51,595 nucleotides of DNA from Treponema pectinovorum. Its GTDB lineage: Bacteria; Spirochaetota; Spirochaetia; Treponematales; Treponemataceae. Where the stretch lies: the NCBI RefSeq assembly GCF_900497595.1, contig NZ_UFQO01000008.1, forward strand, positions 1 through 51,595. The letters run 5' to 3'. Position 1 is the first letter of the stretch, and each line of letters begins with the position of its first letter. Position numbers and translations under genes: made by a program. The notes below the pieces were generated by a model, which saw nothing but the letters and a program-made list of their open reading frames with translations, did not search any database and was not told the origin of the DNA. Shown here piece after piece: positions 26,812-35,645 of the stretch.

Positions 26812-27438
26812 TTATGAGTTGATAAAATTCTGGAGAACTTTTAAGCCCCATTTTCCAGATTTTTCTGGATGGCACTGGAATGCGCAAAGATTGTCTTTTT
26901 CTATGCAGGCAGGAACTTGAGTACCGTAATTTGCAAACGCTTTTACAATGCTTTTATCCTCTGGCTGAATCAAATACGAATGCACAAAGTAAAAATCGCA
27001 ATGCTCAGGAATCCCTTTTAAAAGTTTTGAAGACCCATTTGAATATGTCAAATCGTTCCAGCCAATTTGCGGAACTTTTAGATTTGGACTTTCACCGTTT
27101 TCTTGCCAAACCGTTTGAAAACTCTTTATCGAGCCCCTTAATAGTCCAAGACAAGCGATATCGCCTTCTTGAGAATGTTCAAAAATTATCTGCGAGCCAA
27201 GACAGATTCCTAAAATTTGTTTTTTTTGGGAATAAAAATCGCGCAAAAACGAATCAAAGCCTGTTTTTTTTAGTTGCTCCATCGCGTATTTCGCTTCGCC
27301 AACTCCAGGAAAAATTATCTTTTCGCAATTTTCTAAATCTAAAGGATTCTGCGAAATTTTGTATTCTGCTTTTATTGCAATAAGCGCTCTTTCGACACTC
27401 TTTATATTTCCAGCGTTATAATCTACAATTCCAATCAT
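26812..27438 (-). CDS. hisH: Imidazole glycerol phosphate synthase, glutaminase subunit
   Basis: HisH is the class I glutamine amidotransferase that makes ammonia for HisF. The 208-aa chain has the N-terminal [12 protein letters not shown], the nucleophile Cys79 in GICLGSQ (most family members have GICLGMQ), and the His-Glu pair in CHPEKSG. The oxyanion-strand motif is FPGVGEA. The gene begins without any ribosome site, directly after a good promoter, so it should be read from a leaderless mRNA. It is first in a two-gene operon with hisF and is divergent from the small membrane protein gene. Confidence 0.9.
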   Translation of the reverse strand: MIGIVDYNAGNIKSVERALIAIKAEYKISQNPLDLENCEKIIFPGVGEAKYAMEQLKKTGFDSFLRDFYSQKKQILGICLGSQIIFEHSQEGDIACLGLLRGSIKSFQTVWQENGESPNLKVPQIGWNDLTYSNGSSKLLKGIPEHCDFYFVHSYLIQPEDKSIVKAFANYGTQVPACIEKDNLCAFQCHPEKSGKWGLKVLQNFINS

Positions 27439-27444
27439 AGCCGA

Positions 27445-27473
27445 ATTTTAGTAGCGTAAACTTTCTTGGTCAA
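27445..27473 (-). promoter_or_regulatory. hisH promoter; predicts a leaderless mRNA
   Basis: On the minus strand, TTGACC (27473-27468), a 17-nt spacer and TAAAAT (27450-27445) are followed by six nt and then the hisH ATG at 27438. The expected start point falls on the ATG. Confidence 0.7.
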
Positions 27474-27538
27474 CTATTTTACATAATCGATTTTGCACAA
27501 CTTTGTTTAAAATTTTATTTTCATGCCGATAATGAACT

Positions 27539-27757
27539 ATGAGTGGAAATTTTTCGATAATCCTTGAGATTCTTAAAAACAAATATGTAATTTCTGTTGC
27601 CGTTGTCTGTTTTTTGTTGATGGATTTTGCTTCCTATGTTTGCTCCTATCGAAAAAAAACTCCGCGAAAGAGAATTAAAAAATTTATTCCAAAACCAGAG
27701 CCAACTCCTTCTGAAAATGACGCAGGCGAAGACGCGAGTGTTGAAGAAAGTGAATAG
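27539..27757 (+). CDS. Small single-helix membrane protein of unknown function
   Basis: The 72-aa product has one hydrophobic helix (about residues 15-34, including VISVAVVCFLLMDFASYVC). A strongly basic patch (YRKKTPRKRIKKF) follows and fixes a probable inside orientation. The tail is Pro/Glu-rich and acidic. A GATAAT at 27528-27533 stands five nt before the ATG with a weak TTGTTT upstream, and there is no ribosome site. Its last 74 bp overlap the 3' end of the convergent recQ gene. The coherent helix, basic and acidic layout argues that it is real, but its size leaves doubt. Confidence 0.55.
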   Translation: MSGNFSIILEILKNKYVISVAVVCFLLMDFASYVCSYRKKTPRKRIKKFIPKPEPTPSENDAGEDASVEESE

Positions 27758-29351
27758 TCTTTGGATTTAAAAATCTCAAAAATCTGTTTTCGCCTTTTTC
27801 TATATCGATTCTGTCTTCCCAAAAACCGCTCAATTTTTTAATTTTTTTGCTACCTAATAAACCACTTAAAATTTCTTGCAAATCGCTTGCTTCCCAAACA
27901 TTTTGCTTGTAAAAATCTATATCCCTCTTGTTAAAATCTGGAAGCAAAACATTTATCAATTCATCTTTTGTGTAAAATCTTCTGTGTCGTTTTATAAAAT
28001 TAAATACGATTTTTTCATCCATCGCGGAATTTTCAATCGTCCGATTTTCTTTTCTTGCATTGCAGATGTCGCAGCCGCTGCAAACAGCACTTTCCCCAGA
28101 AAGATATTTTAAAAGAAAACCTCTTCTGCACTCGTTCGTATTTGCAAGATCTCCAATCGCTTTTTCTCGAGAGCCTTCTTTTTGCGACTTCCATTTTGAG
28201 TTATCTTTGCTTCCCCAAATCAAAATGGATTTTACATTTTCGCCATTTCGTCCTGCTCTGCCAGCCTCTTGAATAAAATTTTCCAGATGCTCAGGCGCAT
28301 CCAGATGAATAACCGTATATATATTTTTTTTGTCCATGCCCATTCCATAAGCACAGGTTGCGGTAAGAATTCCGTCTGTTGTATCGAAAAACCATTTTTC
28401 CGTGCGATTTTTTTCTTCTTTCGTCATTCCTGCGTGATAAAATTTCACGTTTGAATTTCCAAAATACGAGTGTAAAATTCTCGCCATTTCTTCGGTTCTC
28501 CGCCTTGTTGAACAAAAAACGATAAGCGGCTTTTTTTCTTGAATACACGCTTTTAGAACGGCTTTTTTCTTTGCCGATGCATGCCGAACTTCATAGTGAA
28601 TGTTTTGCCTGTCGCTTGAACTTTGCACAATATGTGCCTGCCCATCGAATAAAATCTCACTTATTCGCTTTAAAACAGGAGGACTTGCAGTTGCAGTGAA
28701 TGCGGTTACAACTTTTACGTCCAGGTACTTTATTATTTTTCCCAGTGTAAGATACGCTGGTCTAAAACTTTCTCCCCATTCGCTAACGCAGTGGGCTTCA
28801 TCTATTGCAATATGGCTTATTTTGCAGCCCTTTAACCTGTTGACTATTTTTTTATTCTGCAAAATTTCTGGATTTGCAAGTATCACCTTTGCTTTTTTCG
28901 TTTCAATAAGATTAAAATTTTCTTCCTGCTCTTCAATGCTTTGCCCACCTTTAAATACCGCACAGACAAGCCCACCTTCTTCCATTCGCCTTTTTTGGTC
29001 TGCCATCAATGCCAAAAGCGGATACAAAACCAAAGTTGCACCTTCTAAAAGCAGGGCAGGAGTTAAAAAACAAAGCGATTTTCCACTCCCCGTCGGCAAA
29101 AGAACAATCTGTTTTCCCCGGCAAACACCGTCTTCCTCTAAACTTTCTTGCGCTGCATTTTTCATTAGGTTTTCGTCATCTGCCGTCTGTGCACTGTCCA
29201 AAATGTTCGAAATTACAAGGTGCTGCCACGCAAAAAGATATTTTATTCCAAAAGCCCGCTCCGCAGCCTGAGTAACTTCGTCATCAAGAGAAAACTCCGA
29301 GTCAAATTTTTGCTCTGGAAAATCTTTTCCTTCAATAAAGTCGAAAGCCAT
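27684..29351 (-). CDS. recQ: RecQ-family DNA helicase
   Basis: A 3'-5' superfamily-2 DNA helicase for repair of recombination intermediates. Motif I is LLPTGSGKSLCF, motif II DEAHCVSEWG, motif III TAFTATASP and motif VI QEAGRAGRNG. The zinc-binding domain has one Cys in ECRRGFLLKYLS and three more in CSGCDIC. The 555-aa chain then has a short C-terminal region without a recognisable HRDC domain. ATG 29351 is chosen because GAGG precedes it; an upstream in-frame start exists at 29387. The 3' end overlaps the small membrane protein gene on the other strand. Confidence 0.9.
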   Translation of the reverse strand: MAFDFIEGKDFPEQKFDSEFSLDDEVTQAAERAFGIKYLFAWQHLVISNILDSAQTADDENLMKNAAQESLEEDGVCRGKQIVLLPTGSGKSLCFLTPALLLEGATLVLYPLLALMADQKRRMEEGGLVCAVFKGGQSIEEQEENFNLIETKKAKVILANPEILQNKKIVNRLKGCKISHIAIDEAHCVSEWGESFRPAYLTLGKIIKYLDVKVVTAFTATASPPVLKRISEILFDGQAHIVQSSSDRQNIHYEVRHASAKKKAVLKACIQEKKPLIVFCSTRRRTEEMARILHSYFGNSNVKFYHAGMTKEEKNRTEKWFFDTTDGILTATCAYGMGMDKKNIYTVIHLDAPEHLENFIQEAGRAGRNGENVKSILIWGSKDNSKWKSQKEGSREKAIGDLANTNECRRGFLLKYLSGESAVCSGCDICNARKENRTIENSAMDEKIVFNFIKRHRRFYTKDELINVLLPDFNKRDIDFYKQNVWEASDLQEILSGLLGSKKIKKLSGFWEDRIDIEKGENRFLRFLNPKTIHFLQHSRLRLRHFQKELALVLE

Positions 29352-29476
29352 AAAACCTCGACTTGAATGTGCAATGCCTGAGTACAAACAAAAACATTTC
29401 CATCGATTTATATATGGCTTTAAAAATTCATTTTTTACAAAAAAGTGCAGATAAAAATTATAAATTTATTTTTTAT

Positions 29477-29813
29477 TTGGGCGGCTTTTTTGCTCCACTA
29501 GAGTTCCGCAAAAAATCGGGCTATACAGGGTTCCGCTTTCGCTCCATTGGCTACGCCAACGCTCCGCGCCCTTCCTATCCGCTGCCGCTGTAAGCTCGCA
29601 GGCGGGTAGCGGGGCTACAAGTAGACCCTGCCACATCGTCGCACAGGAGGTGCGACCTACAAGGAATGTTGACAGTTTTGTAAAAACTGTCGTTCAAGAA
29701 AAACAAGGAAGTTTTTCTTGAACAGCACACGGAGGTGCGACCTACAAGCAATGTCGACAGTTTTTTGCAAGAAAACTGTCAGTTAAAGAAAAACACGGAT
29801 ATTTTTCCTGAAA
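29477..29813 (+). repeat. Modular hairpin repeat, copy D (two hairpin units)
   Basis: This fills most of the 463-bp gap between recQ and the OmpA-family gene. It starts with GGGCGGC and the GC-rich module (29479-29637). The hairpin GTCGCAC / GTGCGAC with loop AGGAG follows (29638-29656), then GACAGTTTT / AAAACTGTC (29671-29691), then a perfect 13-bp stem GTTCAAGAAAAAC / GTTTTTCTTGAAC with loop AAGGAA (29692-29723). A second, less perfect unit runs to about 29813, two nt from the OmpA-family stop codon. Confidence 0.85.
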
Positions 29814-29814
29814 C

Positions 29815-31122
29815 TTACTTATCAAGAATCGTTATTTCTACGCGCCTGTTTTTTGCTTTTCCTCTTTCTGTCAAATTTGATGCAATCGGGATTTTTGAAC
29901 CAAAGCCTTGCGTAAACACGTGTGTTTTTTCCTTAACTTTTAAATCTACAAGAAAATTAGCAACGCTTGCCGCTCTTTCTTCACTTAAAATTTGGCAGGA
30001 TTCTTCGCTTCCAACTCTTGCCGTATGCCCAGAAATCAAAAGGTCATTGTTTGGATATGCAGAAAGAATTTGGGATATTTTTTTGATTTTTTCTTTTTCG
30101 CTTTCCATTAAAATTGCGCTGTCCGCACGGAATTGAATATTTTCAAGGCTTATCGTCAGTCCTTGCTCAGTTTTTGTTACAGAAATATCTTTCAATCCTA
30201 AATCTTCAACTTTTTGCATGACATCTTTTAAATTTTCTTCTGTAGAAGTTCGCTCAAATTCCGTGTATTCGGCCTGTGTTCCGCCAGCAAATTGATATTG
30301 AGTTCCAAACAGCGTTTCTATCACTATTCTAAAATCTTCTTCGTATCTATCTATCTGCCCTTTTTCGTTATCCCACCAGATTGTTCTATTTGAATATCCC
30401 ATAGTCGTAACAGGATAATCTGACCCACGCAAAGAATTTGAATTTTGTTGCGGTGTTTCATAATACACGGAATATTTTGCAGAAATAACTTGAAAAACAC
30501 GCTCCGTTTTCGAACTGTCGGAAGTAACTCCTTTTTCGTTTCTAAGATATTTATATTTTGCTGTGAACGGAACTTTAAAAGGCTCCGTAACATTCAAATC
30601 TCTGCGTAAATCCTGAACTTCATAACCGTCTTCGCTCCATTCATCGCCAACTTTTATTGGCCTTTGTGGAAAAATTGGCAAGTCGCGAATTACAGGCATA
30701 AAATATTTGCTTTCAATTTCAAATTTTCCGCGGGAATCCCGCCAGAATTCGCTTTCAAAATTTTCGCCCCAACGATAAGTGTCGTTTTGCCCTAAAAATT
30801 GTGCACGAGTTGACTGTTCGCTTGTCATAAAATTGCCTTTTATGTAACCGCGTCCATTTTCATCAATCTTTTCTACGCTTTCTGTAACCCTCGTTACGAT
30901 TTGCGCTTTGTGGCTCAATCTTCCGTTAATTTTTACTTCTTCGTTTACAGATGAAGTAAGCGAAAAATTATCTCCTTCTTTAAATTTAAATTGAAGCAAA
31001 ATTTCATCTTCGGAATTTTGATTTTTTGAAATAGGTAAATTTGCTTCTTGAGCAAAAATTTTAAGGGAAAAATTTAAAGCAAAAGCGCAAAGGCAAAATA
31101 AAGTTAAACTATTTTTTTTCAT
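29815..31122 (-). CDS. OmpA-family peptidoglycan-associated exported protein
   Basis: The 435-aa product has a signal peptide (cleavage after IFA, about residue 24). A beta-rich domain of about 270 residues that I cannot assign comes next, with short motifs such as FPQRPIKVGDEWSEDGYEV. The last 120 residues are an OmpA C-terminal domain: IQFRADSAIL, LISGHTARVGS, LSEERAASVANFL and RGKAKNRRVEITIL. This domain binds diaminopimelate or ornithine peptidoglycan non-covalently, so the protein should tie the envelope to the cell wall. AAAGGA is the ribosome site. The 3' end touches repeat copy D. Confidence 0.87.
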   Translation of the reverse strand: MKKNSLTLFCLCAFALNFSLKIFAQEANLPISKNQNSEDEILLQFKFKEGDNFSLTSSVNEEVKINGRLSHKAQIVTRVTESVEKIDENGRGYIKGNFMTSEQSTRAQFLGQNDTYRWGENFESEFWRDSRGKFEIESKYFMPVIRDLPIFPQRPIKVGDEWSEDGYEVQDLRRDLNVTEPFKVPFTAKYKYLRNEKGVTSDSSKTERVFQVISAKYSVYYETPQQNSNSLRGSDYPVTTMGYSNRTIWWDNEKGQIDRYEEDFRIVIETLFGTQYQFAGGTQAEYTEFERTSTEENLKDVMQKVEDLGLKDISVTKTEQGLTISLENIQFRADSAILMESEKEKIKKISQILSAYPNNDLLISGHTARVGSEESCQILSEERAASVANFLVDLKVKEKTHVFTQGFGSKIPIASNLTERGKAKNRRVEITILDK

Positions 31123-31200
31123 AACATTCCTTTTTTATCAATTTATCAATTTTTGGTTCAAAGTTCTAATGACAACTTGTAAACAACGTCCAACCTGATA

Positions 31201-31209
31201 TGTTATACT
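31201..31209 (+). promoter_or_regulatory. Extended -10 promoter of the nuclease gene, leaderless spacing
   Basis: TGtTATACT (-10 at 31204-31209) lies six nt before the ATG at 31216. No -35 is convincing, as is usual with extended -10 promoters, and there is no ribosome site. Confidence 0.55.
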
Positions 31210-31215
31210 TCAAAA

Positions 31216-31644
31216 ATGAAAAATTTTGTTTTATTGTTGCAATCAAATTCTGTGTACTTTTTGATTTTCGGAATAGTTTTAATATTTTTGATGATTTTAA
31301 TCGCTTTTAAAACAGGATATTTCTTTGCAAAATTAAAAATCCAGCCGCTTATAAAAGACGCTCGCGCGGATTCTGTAAAAAGATCAAAAGCGATAATTTC
31401 TGGATTTGCCTTTGAACAGGTTGCCCCTTTTTTGCCGAATTTTCCGTGCAAGAGTTACGACTGTCGTTTTATAGGTAAGCCGGTGGATTTTATCGCTTTT
31501 AGCGGAGTAACTTTAGAAGATGAAATAAGTGAAATCGTTTTTATAGAAGTTAAAACTGGAAATTCAAAACTTTCTAAACACGAAAAACAGATTAAATCTT
31601 GCATAGAGCAAGGCAAAGTTCGATACGTCGAATATAGAATTTAA
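31216..31644 (+). CDS. Membrane-anchored Holliday-junction-resolvase-like nuclease
   Basis: The 142-aa protein has an N-terminal transmembrane helix (about residues 11-34) and then a small nuclease-type core. The core has the order seen in PD-(D/E)XK resolvase-like enzymes (Endonuc_Holl family): FEQVAPFLP, then DFIAFSG with an Asp, then EIVFIEVKTGN with the ExK pair, then a helix with LSKHEKQIKSCIEQG. Its function is unknown, though processing of DNA near the membrane is possible. The stop TAA shares bases with the stop of the convergent GGDEF-EAL gene. Confidence 0.72.
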   Translation: MKNFVLLLQSNSVYFLIFGIVLIFLMILIAFKTGYFFAKLKIQPLIKDARADSVKRSKAIISGFAFEQVAPFLPNFPCKSYDCRFIGKPVDFIAFSGVTLEDEISEIVFIEVKTGNSKLSKHEKQIKSCIEQGKVRYVEYRI

Positions 31645-33428
31645 GAGGCGACTTCGTTTTCTATGCTTAAAATTGCGGAATTGTCGCCAGAAAGCATCCT
31701 TGCACATCTATCTTTTTCCATCGGTTTGCCTTTTAAAAATCCTTGAATCGTTTTGCATCTTATTCGTTTTAAGATATTTAACTGTTCTAAATTTTCTACG
31801 CCTTCTGCAATCGTATCGAGTCCCATTTTAGAAACCATATTTATGATTGAATCGGTGATGTTGGCTTCTATCTCTGTTTTTGAAGTTAAATTTGCTATAA
31901 AGGATTTGTCGATTTTTAAAGTCGTTATAGGAAGAATTTGCAGATAATTAAGCGAGGAATATCCTGTTCCAAAATCATCCAGAGAAACTTTTACGCCCAT
32001 CTGCCTTATCTGTTTTAAAAGTTTTACGGTTTCTTCTTTGTTGTCGATTAAAACGCCCTCTGTTATTTCTATTTCCAAATTTGCAGGATTGATTTTGTAT
32101 TGCTTTATCTTCTGGTCAAGCCAAAACAAAAAATCTGTTTTTTTTAACTGAACTGGAGAAACATTAACGCTCAAAATTTCATTAAAACTGAATTTATGGC
32201 ACCACTCGCTCAAAGTAGAGAGCGCGGTATCCATAACCCATTCGCCAAGTGGAATTATCAGTCTGCTTTCTTCTGCAATCGAAACAAACTGCTCTGGACT
32301 TATCCAACCCAATTTTTTATCGTACCATCTAAGGAGTGCTTCAAAACCGCGCAGCTTACCTGTTTCAACATCAAATTGAGGCTGATAGTAGAGTGAAAAT
32401 TCATTGTTTTGAATCGCTGGCGAAATTTTATTTTGCAAGGTCAGTCGGCTCAAAAATTTTTCCTGCATCGAGCGTTGAAAAACGCCTATATTGTTTTTAG
32501 TTTTTTTCTTTACATCGTACATTGCCATGTCGGCAAATTTTAAAAGTTCTTCCAGATTATTTGTGTCGTCGGGATAAAGTGAAATTCCGCCAGAAAATTC
32601 AATTCCTTGTGCATTAAAAGTTTCTAGGATTGCATCGGCTATATTTAAAAGCGTATTGTGAGAATCTAATCCTTCTGCCAAAACGATAAATTCGTCTCCG
32701 CTAAATCTGTATGCGTGTATATTTTCGCGGACAAAATTTTTTAATATCAGAGCAGCATTGCAGATTACAGCGTCGCCTGCAAAATGTCCTTGAGCGTCGT
32801 TTATCAATTTCATGTTGTCTAAATCGATTAAGATTATTCCAAACTTTTTTCTCGATTTTTGAAATTCCCTTTGACAGCGCAATAGATCTTCATTCAATTT
32901 TTGTTTGTTGTATATTCCTGTTAAAGTGTCGTGGTAGGCGATGTAACACAATTCTTCGTTTAGTGCTTCTACTTCTTCAATTTTTGAGCGAAAATTTTCT
33001 TTGGAAAGCGACAACTCTTTTGTGAGCGAGGCGAGTTTTAAATTTTGATTTTTCAATCGTTCTTGATATTTTTTATCTTGAGTTATGTCTGTAAGGCTAA
33101 AAAAGATTAAATCGTTGCGCAGCGTATTTAAAATTACTTTGTACCAGCGCGAATATTTTGGCGAATAAAAACTGTGAACAACTTTTTTGTGGGTTGCTAT
33201 AGTTTTGGAAGTTGCTTCTGCCCAAGGCATGTCGGAAGTCAATTTTGATTTTAGCGTTGAATACAAAGCTCCTTCATCTTCAAGACCTGGAAACTCTTCT
33301 TTAAATGCCTTGTTTATATATAAAACTTTAAAATCAACAGGAATAGAACCCTTTAAAATTGGCACTCCAATTATCACAGGAATTGAAGCATTGTCGACAG
33401 TGTTTTTGTATTCTGAAAGTTCAAGCAT
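31641..33428 (-). CDS. PAS-GGDEF-EAL cyclic-di-GMP protein
   Basis: This 595-aa cytoplasmic protein should adjust cyclic di-GMP. A PAS-like sensor fills about residues 1-125, followed by a coiled linker to about 165. The GGDEF domain has DTLTGIYNKQKL and the active-site loop FSGDEF, so the first Gly is Ser. The EAL domain looks complete: GFEALLRW, LSVNVSP, EIEITEG, DDFGTGYSSLNYL, LKIDKSF and AEGVE. Phosphodiesterase activity is therefore likely, and the cyclase half may be weak or a GTP sensor. There is no transmembrane helix or ribosome site. It is a single gene between potD and the nuclease. Confidence 0.9.
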   Translation of the reverse strand: MLELSEYKNTVDNASIPVIIGVPILKGSIPVDFKVLYINKAFKEEFPGLEDEGALYSTLKSKLTSDMPWAEATSKTIATHKKVVHSFYSPKYSRWYKVILNTLRNDLIFFSLTDITQDKKYQERLKNQNLKLASLTKELSLSKENFRSKIEEVEALNEELCYIAYHDTLTGIYNKQKLNEDLLRCQREFQKSRKKFGIILIDLDNMKLINDAQGHFAGDAVICNAALILKNFVRENIHAYRFSGDEFIVLAEGLDSHNTLLNIADAILETFNAQGIEFSGGISLYPDDTNNLEELLKFADMAMYDVKKKTKNNIGVFQRSMQEKFLSRLTLQNKISPAIQNNEFSLYYQPQFDVETGKLRGFEALLRWYDKKLGWISPEQFVSIAEESRLIIPLGEWVMDTALSTLSEWCHKFSFNEILSVNVSPVQLKKTDFLFWLDQKIKQYKINPANLEIEITEGVLIDNKEETVKLLKQIRQMGVKVSLDDFGTGYSSLNYLQILPITTLKIDKSFIANLTSKTEIEANITDSIINMVSKMGLDTIAEGVENLEQLNILKRIRCKTIQGFLKGKPMEKDRCARMLSGDNSAILSIENEVAS

Positions 33429-33590
33429 TTTTTTAATTGATATATTTAAAAATTATAAAATAAACTCTCTGTTATTTTTATATACTTTTTTTGTAACCTT
33501 TAACAGTGTATTTTTTTAAATTTTCAGACTTATACAGTGGTTTTTAGGTTGTGAATTTTTTCGTTTTACTGAATTTTGATAAAAATCATT

Positions 33591-33632
33591 CCTCAAAATT
33601 TTAAAGATAAAAACAAAATTTTGAGGATTTTT
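33591..33632. terminator. Strong symmetric hairpin downstream of potD
   Basis: A perfect 12-bp stem (CCTCAAAATTTT at 33591-33602, AAAATTTTGAGG at 33615-33626) lies 10 nt past the potD stop. The T-run is better on the plus strand (ATTTTTTAA) than on the minus strand (AATGATTTTTATC), so it may act in both directions. Confidence 0.65.
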
Positions 33633-33636
33633 TAAT

Positions 33637-34689
33637 CTAGTTGTTAAAGCGGATTTCTTGCCAGATGTTGTTATACTTGTCCAATCCTTCGCCAATGTCC
33701 ATTTTTAACACGCAGTTGTTCATTTGGCTTGCGTCATACATTGGAACTTTTTTTGTAAACTGTGCAGCGTCTGGAATCACAAAACACGGAAAATGAAAAG
33801 CATCCAAAAATTTTGCGTATACTTCTGGACGGTGAATGTAGTTTATAAATTCGTTTGCAAGTTCAGGATTTTTTGAATCTTTTAATATGCACATGCTGTC
33901 GAGGTATGACGGTCCGCCTTGAACTGGAATAAAAAAGTCGATTGTTTCTGCCCATTTATCTTCGCTAACTTCACCAAATACGACTTCCGCATAGCCCTGG
34001 CACAGCCAAAAATCTCCAGAGGCAAAAGATTTTCCAAAACCTTCTGCATCAAATTTTACAAGGTTTGGTTTCCAGTTTTTAATTATCAAATTTTTTGCTT
34101 GTGCAAGTTCGTTGTCGTCTAGAGTGTTTAGATCGTATCCAAGAACGGTTAATGCATCGCCTATAACTTCTCTCATATCATCCATCATTGTTGCATGCCC
34201 TGCAAACTGCTTGTCTGCAAAGATATTCCACGTCTTTTCGTATGAGCCTTCTTTGATTTTTGTTTTGTTTACACAAACGCCAGCAGCGCCCAAATAATAA
34301 GGAGAAGCGTATTCAAACTTTGGATCGTAAACAGCCATTTTTGAAAGCAGCGGATTTATTTTGCTGTTGTTTGTCTGTTTTGCACTGTCCAATTTTTGAA
34401 CCATTCCCTGAGCAATCATTATTGAAGCATAGTCTTGAGACGGAACTACAATATCGTATCCCTTTGCGCCAGCTTTTAATTTTGCATACATTTCTTCATT
34501 TGAAGCATAACTGTCAACTTTTACAGTGCAGTTGAATTCCTTTTCAAAATCGCGCAAAACTTCGTCTGGAGTGTAGTATGTCCAGTTGTAAAGATAAAGT
34601 TTTTTTCCGTCATCTCCACACGAAGTGAAAAGACCCACTGCGGCAATAAAACCGAATGCTGCCGTTGCAATTTTAGAGGCGATTTTCAT
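33637..34689 (-). CDS. potD: Polyamine-binding lipoprotein of the PotABCD transporter
   Basis: PotD is the substrate-binding protein for spermidine and/or putrescine import. The 350-aa chain has a lipoprotein signal ending in FTSCG, so it is tethered to the membrane as expected in spirochaetes. The mature domain starts LYLYNWTYYTPDEVLRDFEK, typical of PotD, and contains the family motifs YDIVVPSQDY and GGPSYLDSMCIL. An Asp and several aromatic residues in these motifs are the usual polyamine contacts. GGAG precedes the ATG. It is the last gene of the operon potA-potB-potC-potD and is followed by a hairpin. Confidence 0.93.
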   Translation of the reverse strand: MKIASKIATAAFGFIAAVGLFTSCGDDGKKLYLYNWTYYTPDEVLRDFEKEFNCTVKVDSYASNEEMYAKLKAGAKGYDIVVPSQDYASIMIAQGMVQKLDSAKQTNNSKINPLLSKMAVYDPKFEYASPYYLGAAGVCVNKTKIKEGSYEKTWNIFADKQFAGHATMMDDMREVIGDALTVLGYDLNTLDDNELAQAKNLIIKNWKPNLVKFDAEGFGKSFASGDFWLCQGYAEVVFGEVSEDKWAETIDFFIPVQGGPSYLDSMCILKDSKNPELANEFINYIHRPEVYAKFLDAFHFPCFVIPDAAQFTKKVPMYDASQMNNCVLKMDIGEGLDKYNNIWQEIRFNN

Positions 34690-34775
34690 AATTCAACTCC
34701 AAAACCTAGATAAAATAAATCTAGAAAAACAAATAAATAAAACACTCACACAGAGCGTTGTTTTAATGGTGAAAA

Positions 34776-35645
34776 TTAGCGTGCCGCTGCAAAGCCTTTT
34801 AATCCGCGTCTAAGAGAAAAAGTTAAAATGCAGATTGTGATTATTAGAACAAAAGAAAGCGAATTGATTACAGGGCTTACTCCAAACCTAATCATCGAAT
34901 AAACATATAGTGGTAAAGTTGTGCTTCCAGGCCCGCTCACCAAAAAAGTGATTACATAATCTTCTAGCGACATAGTTACGCTCATCATAAATCCAGAAAC
35001 TATTCCTGGCATTATCGCAGGAATTATGACTTTAGTAAGAGTCTGCATTTCATTTGCCCCAAGGTCGTGGCTTGCTTCTATAATAGAAAGGTCAAAATCT
35101 TCAACACGAGCACTAACCATAAGATAAACGAACGGAAGACAAAAAGTTGTATGCGCAATAAAAATTGTAAGCAGTCCCAGGCTCATCTTTATAGCACTAA
35201 AAAATATCAGGAGAGAAAGTCCCATTATAACTTCTGGCAAAACCATAGGCAAAAAACTTATAGTTTGGATATAGTTTTTTCCAGTGAATTTGTACCAACT
35301 AACCCCTAACGCAGCAAGTGAACCCAAAATAGTTGCAACGACAGAAGACGAAATTGCAACTATAAAACTGTTAAACAGGGACTGCCAAAGCGGTTTAGAA
35401 TCAAAAATCAACTTTTGGTACCAGACAAACGAAAATCCTGTAAAAGTTGTATCTTTTGACGCATTAAAAGAATAGAAGATTATGACAATCAAGGGCAAAA
35501 ATAAAAATAAAAAGCACAAAAATAGGACTGTCTTAGAAAAACTGAATTTTGGTTCGCGACGTTTCCAGCCGCGTTTTGCATGTCGAAAATTTTCACTCGG
35601 TTTTACTTTTCTTGGTGCAAATAGATTGAAAGGGTTGTGTTTCAT
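34776..35645 (-). CDS. potC: Polyamine ABC transporter permease
   Basis: The inner-membrane permease partner of PotB. The 289-aa protein has about six transmembrane helices and the EAA loop EASHDLGANEMQTLTKVIIPAIMPG that contacts the ATPase. The N-terminus is a long basic cytoplasmic tail (KRGWKRREPKF). ATG 35645 overlaps the potB stop (TAATG), so the two permeases are translationally coupled. Confidence 0.93.
   Translation of the reverse strand: MKHNPFNLFAPRKVKPSENFRHAKRGWKRREPKFSFSKTVLFLCFLFLFLPLIVIIFYSFNASKDTTFTGFSFVWYQKLIFDSKPLWQSLFNSFIVAISSSVVATILGSLAALGVSWYKFTGKNYIQTISFLPMVLPEVIMGLSLLIFFSAIKMSLGLLTIFIAHTTFCLPFVYLMVSARVEDFDLSIIEASHDLGANEMQTLTKVIIPAIMPGIVSGFMMSVTMSLEDYVITFLVSGPGSTTLPLYVYSMIRFGVSPVINSLSFVLIITICILTFSLRRGLKGFAAAR

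Noticed and set aside
26788-26887. Upstream extension of HisF overlapping hisH
   Set aside because: The added 34 residues do not fit the barrel N-terminus, and ATG 26785 has a ribosome site.
28600-29271. 223-codon plus-strand frame opposite recQ
   Set aside because: It is antisense to the helicase motifs and has no recognisable domain or start signal.
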